This document shows, one piece after another, positions 9,901 through 18,900 of a stretch of 64,000 nucleotides of DNA (position 1 is its first letter; every line of letters begins with the position of its first letter). The stretch comes from Megaleporinus macrocephalus (taxonomy: Eukaryota; Chordata; Actinopteri; Characiformes; Anostomidae). Position numbers and translations under genes: made by a program. Below the pieces are notes generated by a model, which saw only the letters and a program-made list of their open reading frames with translations, searched no databases and was not told the origin of the DNA. The stretch covers positions 20,020,194 through 20,084,193 of the forward strand of contig CM038703.1 of the NCBI GenBank assembly GCA_021613375.1, read 5' to 3'.

Positions 9901-11946
9901 AATTTACATTTCAGTGATGAGTGTTTCAGTGCAGTCTATTTTTTGATGTATTTCTGGTTTGCATTATGCAGCTAAACAGATAAGAATGTCTGTCAATTTA
10001 TTATTAAGCATTTATTAATGTTGTGTTAAGGATAGAATAATGTTTAATGTCTGCTCCTGGCCTCCAATAGAGTAAAAACGCAAGATTTAGAGGAGCAGCA
10101 GCCAGGAGTGGAGGGAGAACTCAGAAGATTGATTAATAAACCAGGTGAGAATTACAAATCTCATGTTCTTTGTCTGTTTCTGTGTGCATGTTCTCTAAGT
10201 ACTGTTGCACTCATCTAGTGCATTTTGTAGGTGAATCATTGAAAATCTTGTTGAAAATATTGTAACTTGCACCTGTTTCTGTATATTAGAACATCTAAAG
10301 AGCCCTGCTGAAAGGAAAAGAGAGACATATCTGATGAACCGGCTTGTAGAAATTGTGAATGACAGGAACGCTATTGTGGAGGGACTGGAGGAAGACAGAC
10401 TGAGGTGAGCAGTCCTTAACTATAAACCCTTTTCTGCTTGTCAGAACACTGTTTGTTAAAAAAAAACTGTTGGTGGCTATATTAATGCACTAAACAGTGA
10501 ATAGACCCCTGACCATCACACCTATATGAGCTTTTAACATCACATTCCAAACCCATGGATTATTATTAAAGAGTTGCCACCACATCCCACACTTTTCATG
10601 CAGTTAGAACAGCCTCAACTCTACTGATAGGGCCTTCTGTTTTGGAGTGTATATGTTGTCGTTTGTGTTCATTCAGTCAAAAGAATGTTCGCAAGGTCAG
10701 GCACTGATGCTGAACAAGAACGCTGGAGTTCAACCCAAAGGCTTTTTAGTAACATTGAGGTCAGAGCGGTGTGCCAAACTTCTCAAACTATGTGGACCTT
10801 GTTTTGTGCACAAGGGCGCAGTCATGCTGGAACAGCAAAGGGTCATCCATAAACTGTTGCCACAAAGTTGGAAGCATATACACATCTAAAATGTTTTTGT
10901 GTGCTGTAGCTTTAATGTTACGCTTCATTAGCCTAAACCCTAAACAACGACCCCTGACCATTATTACTCCTCTACCTTTTGCATATGCCAAACAGAGATG
11001 TGCCCATCAGACTGCCAGATAATGAAGTGAGTCATCATTCCAAAAAACACGTTTCCACTGCTTCAGAGCCCAGTAGGAACATGCTTGCACCTCCATACAT
11101 AGCCAAATTGGGCTTCTGTGCAGCCACTCTGAAGGAAACCCATTTAATGTAATGCTTTTCATGCACAGTTTTTGTGCTGTTGTTGCTCTGAGAGGCTTCT
11201 AGAGAATTATATATATTTTATATTTATTTTTTTAACCATGCAGTTCATCAACCAGTAACCTGTGTATTTGTGTGGTCTTTGACTTTGAATGATATGTTCT
11301 TGCTTCTAGGTGTTTCTATATCATAACAATAGCATTTACAGTTGTCTGGGACAGATCTAACAGAGGAGAAATTTCACACACTGATTTGTGGTACAGATGG
11401 CATCTTGTCACAGTTTAAAGTCACTGAGCTCTTAAATGTACCCATTAAACAGTGTTCCTTTAAGTGTTTGTTAAAGAAATTTGCATGAATGTGCTCACCT
11501 GTTTGTTAACTCAATAATTAGAAGGGGTTTCCATACTTTTGGCCATAGAGTGTATATAGAAGATAATAATATTAATAATGGTCTTATTAGTGATAGTAAG
11601 TTAACAGAACTTTCTTGCGGTGTTTCTAAGATAACAGTATGAAATGAAATACTCATTTTTTTTCTTTGGAGTATTTGAAACTTTTGCTTTTGTTTGTTAC
11701 TCCTAGGGAGGAGGAGGAAGATCAGCAGCTGAATGAAATGATGCACAGGCTTGGTAAGTGACAGCTCACAAGTTTGGCTGCAGTTTATTTCTTAATTGAT
11801 TCAAATAGACAAGAACATGAATCAAAACATGTTTTTCCCTTCCCTTCTCGCTTTGGCTAGGTCTAAAAAAGCTAAAAAGCAAAAGAAAGTCCTCCATCTC
11901 CAAGTTGTTCAGACGCAGAAGCAAAAAAGCTGTGGTGGAAGGGTGA
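867..11946 (+). CDS. micall2: MICAL-like protein 2 (LIM + bMERB domains), 5'-partial, 15 exons visible
   Basis: MICAL-like 2 (JRAB) is a Rab8/Rab13/Rab10 effector that links recycling endosomes to actin and junction assembly. Exons: 867-997, 1824-2291, 3749-3951, 4399-4477, 4894-5093, 5249-5368, 5462-5542 (or -5575), 5632-5778, 7372-7433, 7580-7703, 9781-9883, 10071-10144, 10290-10404, 11707-11753, 11861-11946. All junctions are GT-AG and all phases agree, giving about 679 residues (690 with the longer exon g). Visible are a LIM domain (window residues 18-71), a Ser/Pro-rich linker to about residue 497, a coiled-coil-like bMERB domain, and a Lys/Arg-rich tail ending KKAVVEG. Motifs such as SELMY, LEEQQ and EGELRRL match MICALL2 better than MICALL1. 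The CH domain is outside the window. Family assignment is strong; paralogue choice (2 versus 1, or fish a/b copy) is from remembered family similarity. Confidence 0.9.
998..1823 (+). other. micall2: Intron between exons a and b
   Basis: Phase-2 intron splitting the LIM domain between its two zinc modules. AT-rich, with short T and A runs; nothing else is seen in it. Confidence 0.7.
1824..2291 (+). CDS. micall2: micall2 exon b: second half of LIM domain and start of linker
   Basis: The acceptor is TGTCTTACAG and the donor is CAG|GTGAGA. It completes the split Lys codon and begins [11 protein letters not shown]. The second zinc module uses Cys45, Cys48, Cys68 and His71 (CSSHHC). After the LIM domain comes a Ser/Pro-rich stretch ([15 protein letters not shown]), typical of the MICALL linker that can contact SH3 proteins. 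A charged helix [18 protein letters not shown] follows, as MICALL proteins have after the LIM. It ends in phase 2. Confidence 0.93.
2595..3425. mobile_element. Degenerate fish DNA-transposon-like repeat in the intron between exons b and c
   Basis: The left part starts with GCTAGGGCTGCAG and an ATTAATCAGCTGATCATCTA stretch. This resembles the very common fish dispersed repeat that begins AGGGCTGCAAC and continues with ATTAATCG-type repeats. The right end (ATTGTTGTGCAACACTGG, to about 3,423) could be the decayed inverted copy. No transposase frame is seen. The boundaries are estimates and the family call is from memory. Confidence 0.35.
3749..3951 (+). CDS. micall2: micall2 exon c: disordered linker
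   Basis: The acceptor is TTTTTCTCAG and the donor is AGAG|GTGCCG. The phases (2 in, 1 out) fit both neighbours. It encodes a Ser/Arg/Pro/Thr-rich segment ([36 protein letters not shown]) with no domain, as expected for the linker between LIM and bMERB. The donor is not a strong consensus, but the joined codon gives the sequence PIARGKDVG, which reads naturally into the next exon. Confidence 0.8.
4399..4477 (+). CDS. micall2: micall2 exon d: linker with PADWQSKL motif
   Basis: The acceptor is TAGTTGCAG and the donor is GTAAGT. It encodes [18 protein letters not shown], containing the P-x-D-W-x-x-x-L motif that recurs in MICAL-like linkers, and supports the MICALL assignment. Only 79 nt; phases 1 in and 2 out. 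Confidence 0.85.
4478..4893. other. micall2: Intron between exons d and e with compact GC-richer block
   Basis: The segment 4,500-4,740 is richer in GC and more complex than neighbouring introns. Neither strand offers an exon with good splice sites that would keep the micall2 phase. It may be an intronic regulatory element or simply unique intron sequence. Confidence 0.3.
4894..5093 (+). CDS. micall2: micall2 exon e: Asn/Ser/Thr-rich linker
   Basis: The acceptor is TTTTTTCTAG and the donor is TTGG|GTAAGA. It encodes a low-complexity polar segment with many Asn, Ser and Thr residues. No motif is recognised. Phases 2 in and 1 out fit the neighbours. Confidence 0.85.
5249..5368 (+). CDS. micall2: micall2 exon f: linker
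   Basis: The acceptor is TTGCGTCAG and the donor is AAAG|GTATTA. Read in phase 1 it gives [20 protein letters not shown] followed by [11 protein letters not shown]. This proline-rich segment could bind SH3-type partners, which is inference. Confidence 0.82.
5462..5542 (+). CDS. micall2: micall2 exon g: linker; alternative 5' splice sites
   Basis: The acceptor is GTACCTTTAG. The reading frame [20 protein letters not shown] continues open to a TAA at 5,578. Two donors keep the phase needed by exon h: CCA|GTAAAA ending the exon at 5,542, and GTG|GTTAAA ending it at 5,575, which adds 11 residues. Neither is a strong consensus, so the end is uncertain. Confidence 0.7.
5632..5778 (+). CDS. micall2: micall2 exon h: linker
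   Basis: The acceptor is TCTGTTTTTTAG and the donor is CATG|GTGAGA. Read in phase 1 it encodes [17 protein letters not shown] and a Lys/Pro/Ser-rich end ([12 protein letters not shown]). It is a disordered linker with no recognised domain. Confidence 0.85.
5779..7371 (+). other. micall2: Intron between exons h and i
   Basis: AT-rich intron with a poly-T run (6,171-6,190). A stretch near 7,020-7,320 with ATTGTGATACAGCGGTCACGA and GAGAATCGATACAGTATGAC resembles the ATCG-rich dispersed repeats seen again near 21,440-21,780. No exon is needed here because the flanking phases join directly. Confidence 0.55.
7372..7433 (+). CDS. micall2: micall2 exon i: short linker exon
   Basis: The acceptor is GCATTTCTTAG and the donor is CACA|GTAAGT. 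It encodes [20 protein letters not shown] and brings the frame from phase 1 to phase 0 just before the bMERB exons. Confidence 0.85.
7580..7703 (+). CDS. micall2: micall2 exon j: start of bMERB domain
   Basis: The acceptor is CCTTGTTCAG and the donor is GAAG|GTAGAG. It encodes the first bMERB helix, with the heptad-like signature [19 protein letters not shown] followed by GRLRSCEE. In MICAL family members this helix packs in the autoinhibited and Rab-binding three-helix bundle. Confidence 0.93.
7704..9780 (+). other. micall2: Large intron between exons j and k
   Basis: AT-rich intron of 2.08 kb inside the bMERB coding region. It holds the GC-rich block listed separately at 9,080-9,500 and a short TG/GA microsatellite (9,507-9,541). 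The remainder shows nothing recognisable. Confidence 0.6.
9080..9500. promoter_or_regulatory. Candidate intronic conserved noncoding element
   Basis: A 420-bp island of high-complexity, GC-richer sequence sits in an otherwise AT-rich intron. It contains CpGs, an EcoRI-like GGAATTCCGC, AAGGTCACTGTGG (nuclear-receptor half-site-like AGGTCA) and GATCGAATTACG. No open frame or splice logic explains it. Conservation is inferred from composition only. Confidence 0.4.
9781..9883 (+). CDS. micall2: micall2 exon k: bMERB domain
   Basis: The acceptor is TTGTTTCACAG and the donor is CAT|GTAGGT. It encodes [20 protein letters not shown] and LMY, the conserved W-F/L-x-L-I-x-x-K-x(n)-ESEL block of the bMERB domain that forms part of the Rab interface in MICAL-like proteins. 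Confidence 0.93.
10071..10144 (+). CDS. micall2: micall2 exon l: bMERB domain
   Basis: The acceptor is CCTCCAATAG and the donor is CCAG|GTGAGA. It encodes [20 protein letters not shown] then INKP. The LEEQQ and EGELRRLxxKP motifs are strongly MICALL2-like. Confidence 0.93.
10290..10404 (+). CDS. micall2: micall2 exon m: bMERB domain
   Basis: The acceptor is TGTATATTAG and the donor is TGAG|GTGAGC. It encodes the helix ending [20 protein letters not shown], which matches the conserved V-N-D-R-x-x-I-V-x-x-L-x-E-D block of the third bMERB helix. Confidence 0.93.
10505..11560 (-). mobile_element. Dead Tc1-like transposon (Tc1/mariner superfamily)
   Basis: It lies in the intron between exons m and n, with transposase on the minus strand. 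The minus-strand stretch 10,788-10,991 encodes recognisable Tc1 transposase text, including [15 protein letters not shown] and [14 protein letters not shown]. These match the family pattern [14 protein letters not shown]...FQHDNAPxHKARS that contains a catalytic Asp. Other diagnostic stretches on the plus strand are GGTCAGGCACTGATGCTGAA, ACACGTTTCCACTGCTTCAG and CACAGTTTTTGTGCTG. The right terminal repeat is near 11,528-11,556 (ATACTTTTGGCCATAGAGTG). Stops and indels make it inactive; the left terminal repeat is not clear. Confidence 0.85.
11707..11753 (+). CDS. micall2: micall2 exon n: end of bMERB domain
   Basis: The acceptor is TTACTCCTAG and the donor is CTTG|GTAAGT. This 47-nt microexon-like piece encodes [17 protein letters not shown], the final acidic part of the last bMERB helix. 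Confidence 0.92.
11861..11946 (+). CDS. micall2: micall2 exon o: basic C-terminal tail and stop
   Basis: The acceptor is GCTTTGGCTAG. It encodes [20 protein letters not shown] followed by KKAVVEG and TGA (11,944-11,946). The tail is very rich in Lys and Arg with embedded serines. A basic tail after bMERB is usual in MICAL-like 2; binding to acidic lipids or partners is inference. Confidence 0.92.
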
Positions 11947-13020
11947 TCTTCAGGAGGACAGAAGTTAAAAGTTGATCGATGACTAGCAGTCAGTCTCTAC
12001 ATGTGCAGCTATGTGACATGGAGGAGAGGTAGGCCTGAAGTCCAAGAAGCTTGGTGGGTCAGCTTTCTGTTGTAACCTATCCCTGTGGTTACACAAAAGC
12101 CTTCGCTACAGACCTGTCACAACACAGGTCTACAGAACACCATATTTAGGTTAAAAGTTTTCTTTTGGTTTCCATGAATAGTTTGTTTTTAATGTGTTGC
12201 GTGTGCACTGATTAGGTGTGGGGTTCACAATATAACAATATCTGCACTTACCTATAATTTGTTTTTCTTTCCCTTCAGTAGAATCACTTAATTTACTGTG
12301 TTCTTTGCGGTTGTAGTTTGTTTTTAATTATTTCAGAAAGAGAGTTCATAATCACTGTGTTCAAAAGATGTTCTTTTTTCTGTTTTACCTACACATCAGA
12401 TTCAGATCTGTCAAATTTATCAGACTTTGTTTACAAACATAACTAACATAACTATAAGGTTTTTTTTTTTTTTTAGCATTTTATTTCCAGTACCTTCATA
12501 ATGTAAAAGAGACAATTATCCAGCTATGCTTTTTTCTGTAAGGCTGCACCTCCACTAATGCCCTGAAGGTGGCACTATAGGCTCATATGGATCACATGGA
12601 GGGGTATCCAAAAAAAGCCCTCCATACACTTTCTCGTTTGCCCAGTTCTAATTTTGCATTAAACGGTAAATGGAGCTGAAGATTTGGCACCCGTGAAAGC
12701 TTGTATGCTCAGGAGATAGATAATTAGCTGTATTTTTACTTTTTAAACACATTAACCACGTTTAATTAAGTGCAGGCCATGGTGATAGTTGTTTTTATTA
12801 TATTTATTTTTTTTCTGGTTCCAGAATGACGTGTGTTTGAATCAGTGTCTGAGTAATATTTGAAGGAACTGTTGAAGTGAAGAAGTCTGTTTTTAAAATG
12901 TTTTTAACTATGTGTCCTCTTGGGAGATACTTTCAAAAGTAAATATGTTTGTTTTTATTTAAATTATATAATTTGACTTTTAAATGACTTGATATATAAT
13001 AAATCTTGAAGATGTATGTT
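11947..13020 (+). other. micall2: micall2 3' untranslated region (predicted)
   Basis: About 1.07 kb of AT-rich sequence with no reading frame follows the stop codon. It is bounded by a canonical AATAAA hexamer at 12,998-13,003, followed 20-30 bases later by T-rich and TG-containing sequence. A second AATAAA (13,323-13,328) could give a longer form. The exact cleavage point cannot be read. Confidence 0.6.
12998..13003 (+). terminator. Polyadenylation signal AATAAA
   Basis: Canonical hexamer about 1.05 kb after the micall2 stop, with T-rich sequence (TGTATGTTTGAACAG, TTGTTTATTG) just downstream. It is the best candidate for the main poly(A) signal of the gene. Confidence 0.5.
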
Positions 13021-13029
13021 TGAACAGTT

Positions 13030-13590
13030 GTTTATTGATTTGTGTGTTATTTCTACTAAAGAGTTCTTGTTCTGTTGTAACCAAACAATCCTTTTCAGAT
13101 TTCCTTTGTGAGATGGTGAGGAGTTGACATGATGCTTGAGTCGGGGCTCTGAGCTATTGTAGCCTACAGAGATTTGGATATAGGCATCATATTCTCTGTA
13201 GAAGTAAGTGTGTGTGTGTGTGTGTGTGTGTTGCAGTATGATAGTAGTCTCTGTCCCCAAAGATTCTTATTGGAACTGCCAGTGTTCTATTTTCCAACTG
13301 AAAATATCACGCAATTTTGGGCAATAAAAGTACGCTTTTAAAAGCCGCTGCAGTCGTATCCAAAATGTTCCTCACTAGTCGTAAAGTATTTCACATTTTG
13401 TGAAAGGCATGTAAAACTTTGTGGAATGAAAATCTTCTTAGCGTGGACTTTTTAAAAAGCATCAATTTTAGTTAGTTAGCTTTTCCGGCGATCATTGTCT
13501 TTCAGCTGTGGACATTTCTGATAGCATGTATGTTCTTTTTGTGGTTATGCATTGGTTGTGTAAAGCCCACTTCATCCCGATATGCTCATG
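13030..13590. other. Intergenic spacer after micall2
   Basis: AT-rich, without open frames of interest. It contains a (TG)12 microsatellite at 13,208-13,231 and a second AATAAA at 13,323. Nothing else is seen. Confidence 0.5.
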
Positions 13591-13599
13591 CTTTGTGAA

Positions 13600-14410
13600 A
13601 TAGTCACAGGTGCACCACTGTCCGAATACCCTGTCTATCCCCGACTTGCCTGAGGATTACATCCCTCCCTCATTCCAAATTAAAATTGCAGCGGCGGCTG
13701 TGGGGCCCCAGCATCCCTCATGCTTTAAAGCCCTCCATTCATATAGCCATCATTTAATATGGGGTTTTAGTGAAATACGTTGCGATAATTTACTCACATT
13801 AAATATCGCGCCTACTACTTATAGGCCACCCATCCGCAGTTTTTAAGATGCATGAAATTGTGCTCATGAACTTGGAACACCATCTTTCTAGCTGAGAGGA
13901 GCTGGGATATGATATTGGGCGCAGAACACCAGGCGTTGATGCGGGTGACAGTCGAGACTGAATACGTGCGATATTAGAGTTAATTAAAGCTTTGCGCCCC
14001 ATCTCCCGCAAATGCTCACGCTTCTGCAATTAAGAATCAAAGGCGGGGGCTTAGTGTCAGGGGGGTGTCTAATACACGGCTTTAACAGGAAGGGGACCTG
14101 ATTTGCCAGGCTCCTAGCGACAAGCATTAACAACAGGCTCAAATTAGAGGGGCATTAATATTCATAAGTTAAAAACAATTCGGCCCGCGAATGGCTGGCG
14201 AGATGGAAATCCTCCGAGGTGAGCTCCTCGCGCCCCGTTCCGCCCGTGCCCATCAAAAGATGCCATTACGGATGGAGTGCTTAATGTATATGAGGACGCT
14301 GATAACGGGCTTGACCCGTAATGAAGGAATTAAGCGCGGCGGCGATGGCCGTTTGGAAAAATCCTCTCTGAAAAGTAGCCCCATGCACTCACACAAAGGC
14401 GCACACTGAG
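13600..14410. promoter_or_regulatory. Candidate conserved noncoding element cluster
   Basis: An 800-bp stretch of complex, repeat-free sequence with many homeodomain-type cores: TTAATTAA at 13,980-13,987, GCATTAATATTCATAAG near 14,151, GAATTAAGCGCGG near 14,326. GC-rich words are interspersed. Such composition without an exon is typical of developmental enhancers in vertebrate gene deserts. Short open frames here are not convincing. Confidence 0.45.
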
Positions 14411-14429
14411 CTGGATCGCTGTGAGAATG

Positions 14430-14720
14430 GCTGTATGTAAGGGATTTTGCAGGAAGTATCAACAGTGTTATTGTTTTCATAGTTCTGACTAAGAACGAGA
14501 GAGATGCTGTTTATGATTCATTGCTGATCTTTCAGGGCTGCCACAGTTCTTCGTGGTTCGCAGAGAAGATGCTGAATAGTCATACTTCGTGACGAGGTAC
14601 TTATTTGAAATGTACTAGGGTGGTCTAACCCTGCCCACCCGTTTAATACAGGCCCACATGCCATGTGCCGTACTGTTTGTCTTTGTGTGTGCGTGCGTGT
14701 GGCGCACAGTGAGTGCCAGT
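14430..14720. other. Spacer, nothing recognised
   Basis: Moderately AT-rich sequence with a short TGTGTGCGTGCGTG run near 14,685. No gene or repeat is seen. Confidence 0.4.
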
Positions 14721-14724
14721 GTCT

Positions 14725-15065
14725 CTGCCACTAGCCTGTAATTATGATCCTCGAGGTAATTTTATCAGGCTCATTAGCTCTGATGAGTAAACGAGAAGCG
14801 TGCCTCTAATTTATTGGCCATCCACACTGGAGACTGGGCCCTCATCAGGCCGATCATAATATTTGTACAGAGAGGCTGACATATTCTGTGCATCATAAGC
14901 GTCTCAGAGCCAGCATGGGCAGGAGGAAAGACTTTGTTGCTTTAATCATTAATTGCATTCCAAGCGAAAGACTGGCAGAAGGCCTGTTCTGATAATTAAG
15001 CATGACTACAGTTACTAGACATGCTGTTTGATCTGCGGCTAAATGCTGGATCACGGCTCAACACT
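14725..15065. promoter_or_regulatory. Candidate conserved noncoding element
   Basis: Contains TAATTATGATCC (14,739), a string of TCATTAGC/TAATTT cores, ATCATTAATTGCATT (about 14,945) and GATAATTAAGC (about 14,990) in a balanced, unique background. No frame or repeat explains the composition. Confidence 0.45.
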
Positions 15066-15069
15066 CGCC

Positions 15070-15440
15070 TTACATTCCGGCTCTGCGAAATCCACTCCAC
15101 CCCCACCCCCTTGCAAAAGCCCCCCAACACTTCACTTCACTTGCACGGGGTTGTGGGCATTGTTGCAGCTGTGCTGGTGAGTTAGTGTGCATATGAAATG
15201 TGATTCTAATGATGTAACACAGACTGCCATTGTTTTCTCTCTCTCCTTTTTTTGTTCTCCTTCCCGTCTGTAGCTTACTTTTTCAGTTATATATGGAATT
15301 CATTTTTCACCGAGAGATTTTCATTTTTGTCTGCGCGTCAGTCAGTGTGGTTAAAGAGAGATGGTAATGTGCTCACAGATTTCCTTGTGTTAAAAAAAAA
15401 AAGAGCAAAAGGGGAAAAAAAATTTGCATTGAGGAAAAAT
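15070..15440. other. Spacer with poly-C and poly-A tracts
   Basis: Holds a C-rich patch (15,095-15,130), T-rich sequence and an A-rich tract (15,390-15,423). An octamer ATTTGCAT lies at 15,422-15,429. No gene is seen. Confidence 0.4.
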
Positions 15441-15640
15441 ATGCGTGCTGGCTAGCGGGGATGAAATGGATAAAGTGCATGACTGGGAGACTTGACAAGT
15501 GCAGCTTTTCATCCATCTCAAATGAATAATTTTCCCTTCCCTTAAACATCCATAATCCAGCCACGTTATCAGCGCCATTGCAGGAATCAGCTCCACTCCG
15601 CTCAGCCGTGGAGTAACTTTTTCCCCTCCGCTTTACCCCG
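15440..15640. promoter_or_regulatory. Candidate conserved noncoding element
   Basis: A unique 200-bp block with ATGAATAATTTTCC, a CATCCATAATCC bicoid/Otx-like core and a CpG-containing 3' half. The composition contrasts with the T-rich flanks. Confidence 0.38.
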
Positions 15641-15649
15641 TTCGCCTGA

Positions 15650-16374
15650 GTGGCCGCTCCCCTTTGCCGCCGCGCCTGCTTTTCCTGGATCTGTGCAGTG
15701 GGCCCTCAACAGCAGGGATACAGCAGGACACTTCCCAAATACCAGCGTGTCTTTTTCTCTTTTTTTTTTTCACCCACAATCTGGACTGACTTGCTTCACA
15801 CTGGCGCCAAACTCACTCTGGAGACGATATCCTCTCTCTGCTGAATAGAAGTGTAATATCATCTCTCTTGTACTATTAGATGTTTAACAAATGGAAGACT
15901 TTCTGCTTTCCAAATTCTGAAACATGGGTCTTTCAGAAATCCATATTTGACTAAAAATGTATAAAAAGATGCACAAAACCATACCTAGGAATTTATGTAT
16001 GTAAGAAAGCAGTTAATTGCTGTTAAAAATGTAGATATAAATGATATATTCAACAAATTTTTGGTGATTTGATGTGTATACTCTAGGAGCATAATGTTTT
16101 GGGCAACACTAGGCTTTCAGTGTATACAATGTATTCATTTTACAGCATCTGTGACCCTGTAATAAAAGAAGTTAAGTTTACCGGTAATGCTAATCCAAGT
16201 AAATGTAGTCACAGTATTTAAATTTTAATTTAAATTCTTTTCTCCACATTTTGCAGAGCCTTCTTGGATCTCTGTCTGGCATGAGTCTGAAATCCTGAGC
16301 TACTACTGAATGAAGTTTAGCTGAAAATCTTTCAGGCGTGTCAGCCTTTTTTTTTTTTTTCCTCCCCTGCAACA
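15650..16374. other. AT-rich spacer
   Basis: T-rich and A-rich sequence, including a T-run at about 16,347-16,362. No gene, no clear repeat. Confidence 0.4.
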
Positions 16375-17100
16375 CTTTGCCGTTTTATTGCAGTGTTTAA
16401 ATGCTTTGATGATAAACAATTAAAGGAGTAATTGCCGTTGGCACCTCCGAGCGAGCCGTGTGATGCTGCGTAATATGAAGGAGCATGCTGCAGACTACAT
16501 ATTCAATAAGCACCTCTCTCTGCACCTTGAATTTGTGATAAGAATATTAACCTCATCAGTTTCAGGTAGCTCTCGGATGCTTTAACATCTTGTCTTAAAG
16601 ACCTACAAGTCGGCGGGAGTTTATGATTTGGCATTTAGTGACATTTTAAGCCTTTTAGACGGAATCCACACTGGGATTTTGAGTCCCCTCTGAAGCAAAA
16701 TAATTTTTCCCTCTTTAGAGAAAAATGTGGGGAGAGATTAAGTGGAAGCGCCGTGTGTTAAGTAAAACAACCTCCAGATGGATTTGAATAGACACTTTAC
16801 TTTTTTGAGTGTAAATTTGATAAATGGTTTCAGGCAGCCTGTGTGGGGTCTCATTTTGCGAAGCGAGCGCTGCATTATTCTTCCGAATTCTGGATGGGAA
16901 ATGAACATTAGTGTCACTGTTGGTGAATAGGAGGGTAGATGTTTCTCTGAATGTCTATTACAAGATGAAAATAGTGCTGCTCCCAAACTCTCCTATAAAA
17001 ATCAATTTAGCATGACGGATGAACTTCATGCGTTTAGGCATGACAGCCGCCCTGACTTTATCAGCGCAGAGCTGGCTTGTAGTCAGTATTCTCTGCATGA
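16375..17100. promoter_or_regulatory. Candidate conserved noncoding element cluster
   Basis: Begins with GATAAACAATTAAAGGAG (16,411) followed by TAATTGCC, then about 600 bp of unique sequence with balanced composition and CpG words such as CCGAGCGAGCCGTGTG. A Fox-like ATAAACAA and an ATTA-type site lie side by side. No exon structure. Confidence 0.45.
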
Positions 17101-17640
17101 CCATTCGGGGCAGAATTGGTTGGTTGGCCGATTCAGTAATAAAAGACACACAGGAGGCCTTGGCTGGCTGGACTGGAGAGGGCCCTTTGAGTGTTTTGCA
17201 TGTACTGTGTGTGCGTGCGGTCGGTTCTACTTATGTGTGTTTGATGGCCACTGTGCGGCGGAGGCTGTGCGCTCTCTTCTCTCTGTAGGCTGGCCGCTTT
17301 GATACTCTACCTCTCTTATCTCAAGCCTGGCAAGGTTAATGAAGTGCTAGCACTCTTGGAGGAAGTAAAAATGGGCTGACTAGCAGAGACCAGAGAAAGC
17401 TCGGAGATGAAACGCACAACTCGGAGCCACTCTAAGTGGCAATTTTGGTGAATTACTGAGACAATGAGAGGAGGGATGGCATCCTCTTAGACACAACGGC
17501 AGCAGGTATCAGGAATGGTCGATTGGATCTCTTTAAACCTGGCTCATGTGGAATTACATTAACATTTCAGCCCCGCTTGTAATATGATCTGTCACACCTC
17601 TCCGAGCCAGCCCGAGCTGCTGTGGCAGTCTCGTTCCCTA
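17100..17640. promoter_or_regulatory. Candidate conserved noncoding element
   Basis: GC-balanced block ending just before a 28-base poly-A. Contains GGCAATTTTGGTGAATTACTG, CATTAACATTTCAGCC and TAATATGATCTGTCACACC. Two overlapping short open frames (17,012-17,302) have no family resemblance and are taken as chance. Confidence 0.4.
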
Positions 17641-17650
17641 CTTTTGTCCT

Positions 17651-17678
17651 AAAAAAAAAAAAAAAAAAAAAAAAAAAA
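17651..17678. repeat. Poly-A tract (28 A)
   Basis: A homopolymer of 28 A residues. No SINE or retrocopy body is recognisable immediately upstream, so it is listed as a simple repeat. Confidence 0.9.
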
Positions 17679-17699
17679 TGAAAGCCTTCTCAAAGTTTG

Positions 17700-18280
17700 T
17701 GTTTGGTGAGGATTTTTTTTTAGCTAAAAATAGATGCATCCAGTTTGAATAGGTTTCATGTTTTGCTTGTGAAAAATAAACTAATTGGGTGCTTTTTATT
17801 TGTCTTTAATTGCTTCTGTCTTTAATCTCTGCACTGCTGATCTCTCCAAGTGCTGTTAACTGGACAAACACTAGCTTTGTAGAGCTGTATCTGAGTGTAG
17901 CGTGACGTTTGTTGACCTTATGGAAATGAATTGCTCAAAAATCGATATAAGTAAATGGTCAACTACTGTGCGACTTAAACTTTGGCTCTTGGCTGCTGCT
18001 TAAATAAAAAAGAAATGGCTCATAATAGGAGATTAATAGCAGGAAATATAGCCCTAATGCCTTGTTGCCCTAAGCTTTCTCTCCCCCCCCCTCCCTTTGT
18101 TACAATATTCCAACGTCCCTTCGCATCTATATGTGCTAATAGGTAAACATGACTGTGTGTAAGAAATGAATCTGGAAAGTCTACTTCCCAATGAATTAGC
18201 ATATAAATGACTTCATCTTATACAAATAGCGCCCTATTGCCCACAACTCCCAGCGCTAAGCAAAAGATTGTGTATGTAAA
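17700..18280. other. Mixed spacer between candidate elements
   Basis: AT-rich sequence with scattered ATTA cores (CTAATTGGGTG, GGAGATTAATAGC, AATGAATTAGC) and a poly-C patch near 18,083-18,094. Some of it may belong to the adjoining conserved block, but no boundary can be set. Confidence 0.3.
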
Positions 18281-18900
18281 ATATGTCAGGAGAAAAATGT
18301 AAATTAATCTGTCCAACTCATCGCTCAGTCTAATGAGAAAATGGTTTTACCTTTAACCCTACTTTTCTATTTCCAACAGCTCCCCGAAATCACTTTCTGA
18401 GATATGCGGCATAATTGTTTCAGCTCAGTCCGCCGCACCTTTTTACTAGGAGGGGAAAACAATTTGGAACCTCGCTGCTTCATTAATGAAATCAAGGCTA
18501 AAACAAACAAAATCACCGCCCAGATAGCAGTAAGAGATCAATAAATCGCTAAATCACTCCTGTTGCTTAAGGCCCATAATCTGTTTTATATTTTTAGAGG
18601 CCAAATGAGGCCGTCACAGGCACCGCATGTGTTCAGCTCATAAATAAATAGGATTCTAATAGTCTATTTTACAACAATACTCACACGGTTGCATTGGCCT
18701 TCTCATTTAGTCATTTAGTATTTTACACTCATGATTGTAATTAAACCCATAGTATTTTTCCCCGTGAATCCCAGCTATTTGTTACATAGCTAGTGTTAAT
18801 ATGGTAGAAGAGGCTTATCGAATTGGGTCAGCTAATTAAGCAATTAGCTTATTTCAGCTCAGTGCTGACACTGTGCTAATCTAGGCCATTGTGTGCACTG
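18280..18900. promoter_or_regulatory. Candidate conserved noncoding element with palindromic homeodomain site
   Basis: A long unique block dense in ATTA/TAAT cores: CATTAATGAAATCAAGG, GATTGTAATTAAACCC, and an almost perfect palindrome AGCTAATTAAGCAATTAGCT at 18,830-18,849 (8-bp arms AGCTAATT/AATTAGCT, 4-bp spacer). This architecture suits paired-type homeodomain dimers. No coding potential is visible. Confidence 0.5.
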
